NCBI RefSeq assembly: GCF_021917145.1
Contig: NW_025813745.1
Location: 1-64,000 of the forward strand
DNA from: Hypomesus transpacificus
Taxonomy: Eukaryota > Chordata > Actinopteri > Osmeriformes > Osmeridae
Direction: 5' to 3'
DNA length: 64,000 nt
Positions 60,477 through 64,000 of the stretch are shown piece by piece; within the stretch, counting starts at the first letter, position 1; every line of letters starts with the position of its first letter. Position numbers and translations under genes: made by a program. A model generated the notes under the pieces. It had not been told where the DNA came from. It worked only from the letters and a program-made list of their open reading frames with translations, and made no database searches.

Positions 60477-61786
60477 ATGTCTCTCCTTGCGTATATTCTA
60501 CCGATAATCAGGATTTATCTGGTCGGTTTGAAGGTTTTACTATGTCAAATGTTTAGCAGTCCTTTCACGTTGCCAGGTTGGTTCAGAGCTCATCCCGTAT
60601 GCGATGATGAACGATTAGATTAGACGAAAGGTAGCCAATAGCTCTGCATATATCATGTTGGAACATCACGGTGTTATCTAAAATTAGATATATTACGCAT
60701 TTTTGCACCGAGAACATGATTTAATACTGCCAAAGTTTACACCACCGCCGCTGCCTCGCTGTATAGCATTGACAGCGTGTTCTCAGGCAGCCTAAAACTG
60801 CGTGCAGTCTGCGCAGTCCAACCAACCTGATAGTTTCATGAATATCAAATTTCAGCGTCTGTTTTCCTTTGGGGTGTAGCTATTACTAAATACTTCCCAA
60901 TCTAATGGTGGAAGGTTTTCATTATTATCAACACTTCGTATTATCGTAGAATATGTAAGGCCACCAGAGCATAGTAAAAATAGTAGATCATGTGCTTAAG
61001 TTTAACATCCCTCTTCCTCTGTCTTCTTCTATCAGTGATGCCCAATCAACATGGCAGGGTTGCCATAGTGACTGGAGGAGCCAGAGGGATTGGCTATGAG
61101 ATTGCTAGACACATGGCCAGCCTGGGGGCACATGTTATCATAGGTACAGTATTTACCACAACACCTGGGACTGTCACTCACAACACAGTTTATGACAGAC
61201 CTGTGTGAGAATAGTGAGCATTCAGGAAGTAAAATCACACTATGGTTTTCTTTGTTGCATTCCAGGTGTGAGTAATGTCTTAAGACTTATGCTGCATAGT
61301 CAGTCTTGTTCTGTTTGGCGAGGCACCAATGTATTGTTATAGTGAAATAATTAGGTTGTGTGTTTACTACCCACCCCTAGCCCAAAATATGCAAATAAAA
61401 AAATTGGCAAATTATTTCCTTAGGGCAAAGTTTTAATCATCGGTGTTTCTGACAAAAACCTTTATCCTGGAGTGTACTGTGTGTGGAGTTGGAGTGTGTA
61501 TGTGCAGAGGATTGTGTGCGTGTGCATATTAGCCTTCTGGCCCTCAGTCACACTGCATTCGTTATGAACAGGGAGTGTAGATATTCCTTCAGTTCTGCAT
61601 CACTGAAACAGGCTAAATGTTGCTGTGCCCTTGAAAAGGCCTACGTGATAATCCAAGATTAGTGTGTGGGCCATGGCTTGTCTCTCTCCGTTTCCTCTCT
61701 CTGCATCTCTGATATGAACTGCTTTTGGTTGTTTGTTTACCAGTAGGAGATAGCAGTCAATTTTTCTGCCTGCGTCCTACACCCCT

Positions 61787-61871
<85 letters not shown>

Positions 61872-62065
61872 TCTCCATCTATTGTTGTTACTCTTCAAGT
61901 ACAGGCTGCTGAATAGGCACTCAGAGACTAAAATGATAAAATGAATGCCCCCCCCCCCCCTCACACACACACTCATCCCTCTCTCCTCTCTCCCAGGTGG
62001 GAAGGATGAGCAAGAGGGCTTGTCAGCTTTGAGGAGGATTTCTAAGGAGAACACAGAGGCCAAAG
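60477..62065 (+). CDS. dhrsx: Dehydrogenase/reductase X-linked, 5' part
   Basis: Three coding exons: 60477-60576, 61036-61143, 61997-62065; the gene continues beyond 64000. Phases agree (all junctions phase 1). The joined start reads MSLLAYILPIIRIYLVGLK, an N-terminal hydrophobic anchor. It is followed by FTLPVMPNQHGRVAIVTGG, ARGIGYEIARHMASLGAHVI and GGKDEQEGLSALRRISKE. TGGARGIG is the nucleotide-binding TGxxxGIG motif of classical short-chain dehydrogenases; the catalytic YxxxK lies in later exons outside the window. Mammalian DHRSX oxidises polyprenol to polyprenal and reduces dolichal to dolichol, an early step for protein N-glycosylation. That activity is carried over by orthology. The start ATG was chosen because it opens the hydrophobic anchor and its exon donor is in phase. 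Confidence 0.88.
61791..61869. repeat. (CT)n microsatellite in dhrsx intron 2
   Basis: About 39 CT units on plus, the dhrsx sense strand, about 130 bases upstream of the exon 3 acceptor. Confidence 0.92.
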
Positions 62066-64000
62066 GTAATTGTTTGTAATTGTGGTAAAACATGCACCAC
62101 ACACACTCAATGGGGATAACTGACTTCTCGGGTTGTTATAGGAGTGTCGGATGCGCTTGCGCTGCCGAAAGATGAAGGGCAGAGTGGCTTTAGTTGGTCC
62201 CTGTGGGTGGTCAGAACATTATTTACCACACGCGCACCCACTCGCGCACGCCCAGTCGGACGGAAGTGCTCCCTCCTGCTGATTGTGTGCTGGCTGTGAA
62301 GTGCTTTCGGCTTCATGTCCACTACAGAGAGTGAATGGTAATCATTTCGCTAATGAGGTTGACACAAAGTTGCTGTCGATCTACTGGGCTCAAGACCAGC
62401 CCGGGGCAGAGGGAGAGGAGAGTTGGAGAAAGGGGAGGATTTGAGAGGGAGAGGAAAGGAAAGGAGAGAGGGGAGAAGGCAGGAGACGAGGAGAGAGAAA
62501 AAGACAAGCAAATCAGAGCTCCAGCTCCCTGGAGAGAGCGTCAGGTTGACTACCGTACGGTTTAGAGGGTGTCATTGAAGTTGATTTCCTGGCTGGAACT
62601 GTTGTGAAATTGATTACTCTTTGGTAATTGGCAGGCATCGAAGCGCAGGGGACAAGGGGGTGTCCGCAAGATGGCATGTGTTTGGAATGAGAATGGAATG
62701 TGTGTGTGTGTGTGTGTATGAGTGTGCGCATCTGAATGACAATGGGATACAGACTCATTAGTATGTCAGGCATGATCTTCAAACATCTCTCTCCAAACAT
62801 CCTTTGGCTTCAGAACAGAACCAGAGAGAGGGAGAGGGAGAGGGGGGGTGAGAAAGAGACAGAGAGCTTTAAAACAAAGGCTGGGAGAATCAAGGTGAAT
62901 GTGTGTGCGTGTGTGTGTGTTTGGAGCAGAACAGTGAATACCAATGCAGTCTGACATCAGATGATCCTGTTAAACATGCTAGGCATCAATAGTCAACTTG
63001 AAAGGGTCAGGCCTGTTTGGAGGGTTACATGCATGAGTGTGTGAGAGAGTGTGTTGTTTGTTTGTTTGTTAGTTAGTTTTCCCAAAGGCATTTTGCTCCA
63101 GAGGATGAAGTGTCTGTAGGCCTTTAACATTAGCGGGAAAAACAAATACGCTAATGAGACTGGAGGCGAGTTTATTCAATGTGGCTTTGAGTATTTTGGT
63201 ACAGACGCAACAGTTGTCTCTCTCTTTCTCTGTCTCTCTGCCACACACACAGATACACACAAACATCACCTCTGCGAAGCTGTACACTAAACTGACATGT
63301 CTGTCTCATGCGTTTAGTTGTGCGGTAGCCTCCACAAAAGTACTTTGCCTGAAACCACAAGCCTGAATTATGAGTGAGAAATGGTATGGATTAGGTGTGT
63401 GAAAGTGTAGTGGTCTTTGTGTGTGTGTGTGTGTGTGTATGTGTGTGTAACTGTTCTGTGAAACCAGGAACAAGGCCGTTGGTGGGGTACCGGTGTCCTT
63501 CACATGTCCTTGCATTTGTTGTTGTCAGTGTGTCTGCCGTTCTTTCTCTCCGACTGGATTTCGCAGTAACAATAAAGCGCTCTCCCACTGAGCCTGCTGC
63601 CCTGTTTTAATGATCTCGTTAGATCGTGATTTGTTATTAACTCCAGCAAGATTGATTAAGACTTGTGCCAGGGTTCTCTGTGAGGCCATATTTATCACAG
63701 ACATGGCCTTGTGTGTGTGTGTGTGTTCATATTCTATGTATGAGTCATCCAATTCATCGGAGTGTGTCAGTGCTGATGATAAACCAGAACTATACACAGT
63801 AAAACTGTAATATTTGATGAAGAGATGCTGTGTGTGTGTGTGGGAGAGAGAGAGATGTCAAACGAAAGAAGACTTCTCATTAGCCTCGTTAGCAAAAAAG
63901 AATCTTCTAGGTAAATGATGCCCTTCTCACACTCGAAAGCTGCCCAGTTCTATTCAAACCACTGTGTTTTATTAGCCTTTACTGGAACAGACGAGAGACA
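62066..64000 (+). other. dhrsx: dhrsx intron 3 (partial)
   Basis: No further dhrsx exon (expected to encode a DLASLKSVR-like stretch) was found up to the window end. The interval holds short GT tracts (62700-62718, 63413-63447, 63710-63726, 63828-63842) and purine-rich DNA (62400-62510). Confidence 0.5.

Overview
The window is nuclear DNA of a teleost fish. The genes are split by many short GT-AG introns. The predicted proteins read as fish versions of vertebrate KANSL1L, a T2R bitter receptor, HEG1, SLC12A8, ZNF148 and DHRSX. Non-coding DNA carries tRNA-derived SINEs of a type common in teleosts, and very dense microsatellites and G/C homopolymers. The species cannot be named from this sequence alone.

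Layout, left to right. 1-10.96 kb holds no recognisable coding exon; it has one SINE, a G-quadruplex-like run and microsatellites. A possible 5' exon of an unidentified minus-strand gene ends near 10.97 kb. 12.35-24.2 kb is kansl1l (minus, 14 coding exons, about 992 aa). 25.1-26.9 kb has one intact single-exon bitter taste receptor and a decayed second copy. 27.6-35.1 kb is heg1 (minus, 13 coding exons, about 1130 aa). 35.8-46.5 kb is slc12a8 (minus, 13 coding exons, about 738 aa). 47.5-54.4 kb is znf148 (minus, 6 coding exons, about 796 aa). A possible 42-codon single-pass membrane microprotein lies at 55.6 kb (plus). From 60.48 kb the first three coding exons of dhrsx run rightwards out of the window (plus).

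I built each multi-exon gene by joining splice sites by eye and checking that reading phases agree at every junction. Total lengths come out close to the human orthologues for kansl1l, slc12a8 and znf148. The order znf148-slc12a8-heg1 matches human 3q21. kansl1l (human 2q34) and dhrsx (human pseudoautosomal region) are joined to that block here.

The genes do not form a pathway: a chromatin-complex scaffold, a taste GPCR, an endothelial junction receptor, an SLC12-family transporter, a zinc-finger transcription factor and a polyprenol/dolichol dehydrogenase. The most interesting items are the unidentified microprotein, an open hydrophobic frame upstream of slc12a8 exon 9, the consistent sense-strand CT orientation of all long intronic GA/CT tracts (one forms the heg1 terminal acceptor), the acidic 18-residue repeats inside the HEG1 mucin region, and the T2R gene/pseudogene pair.
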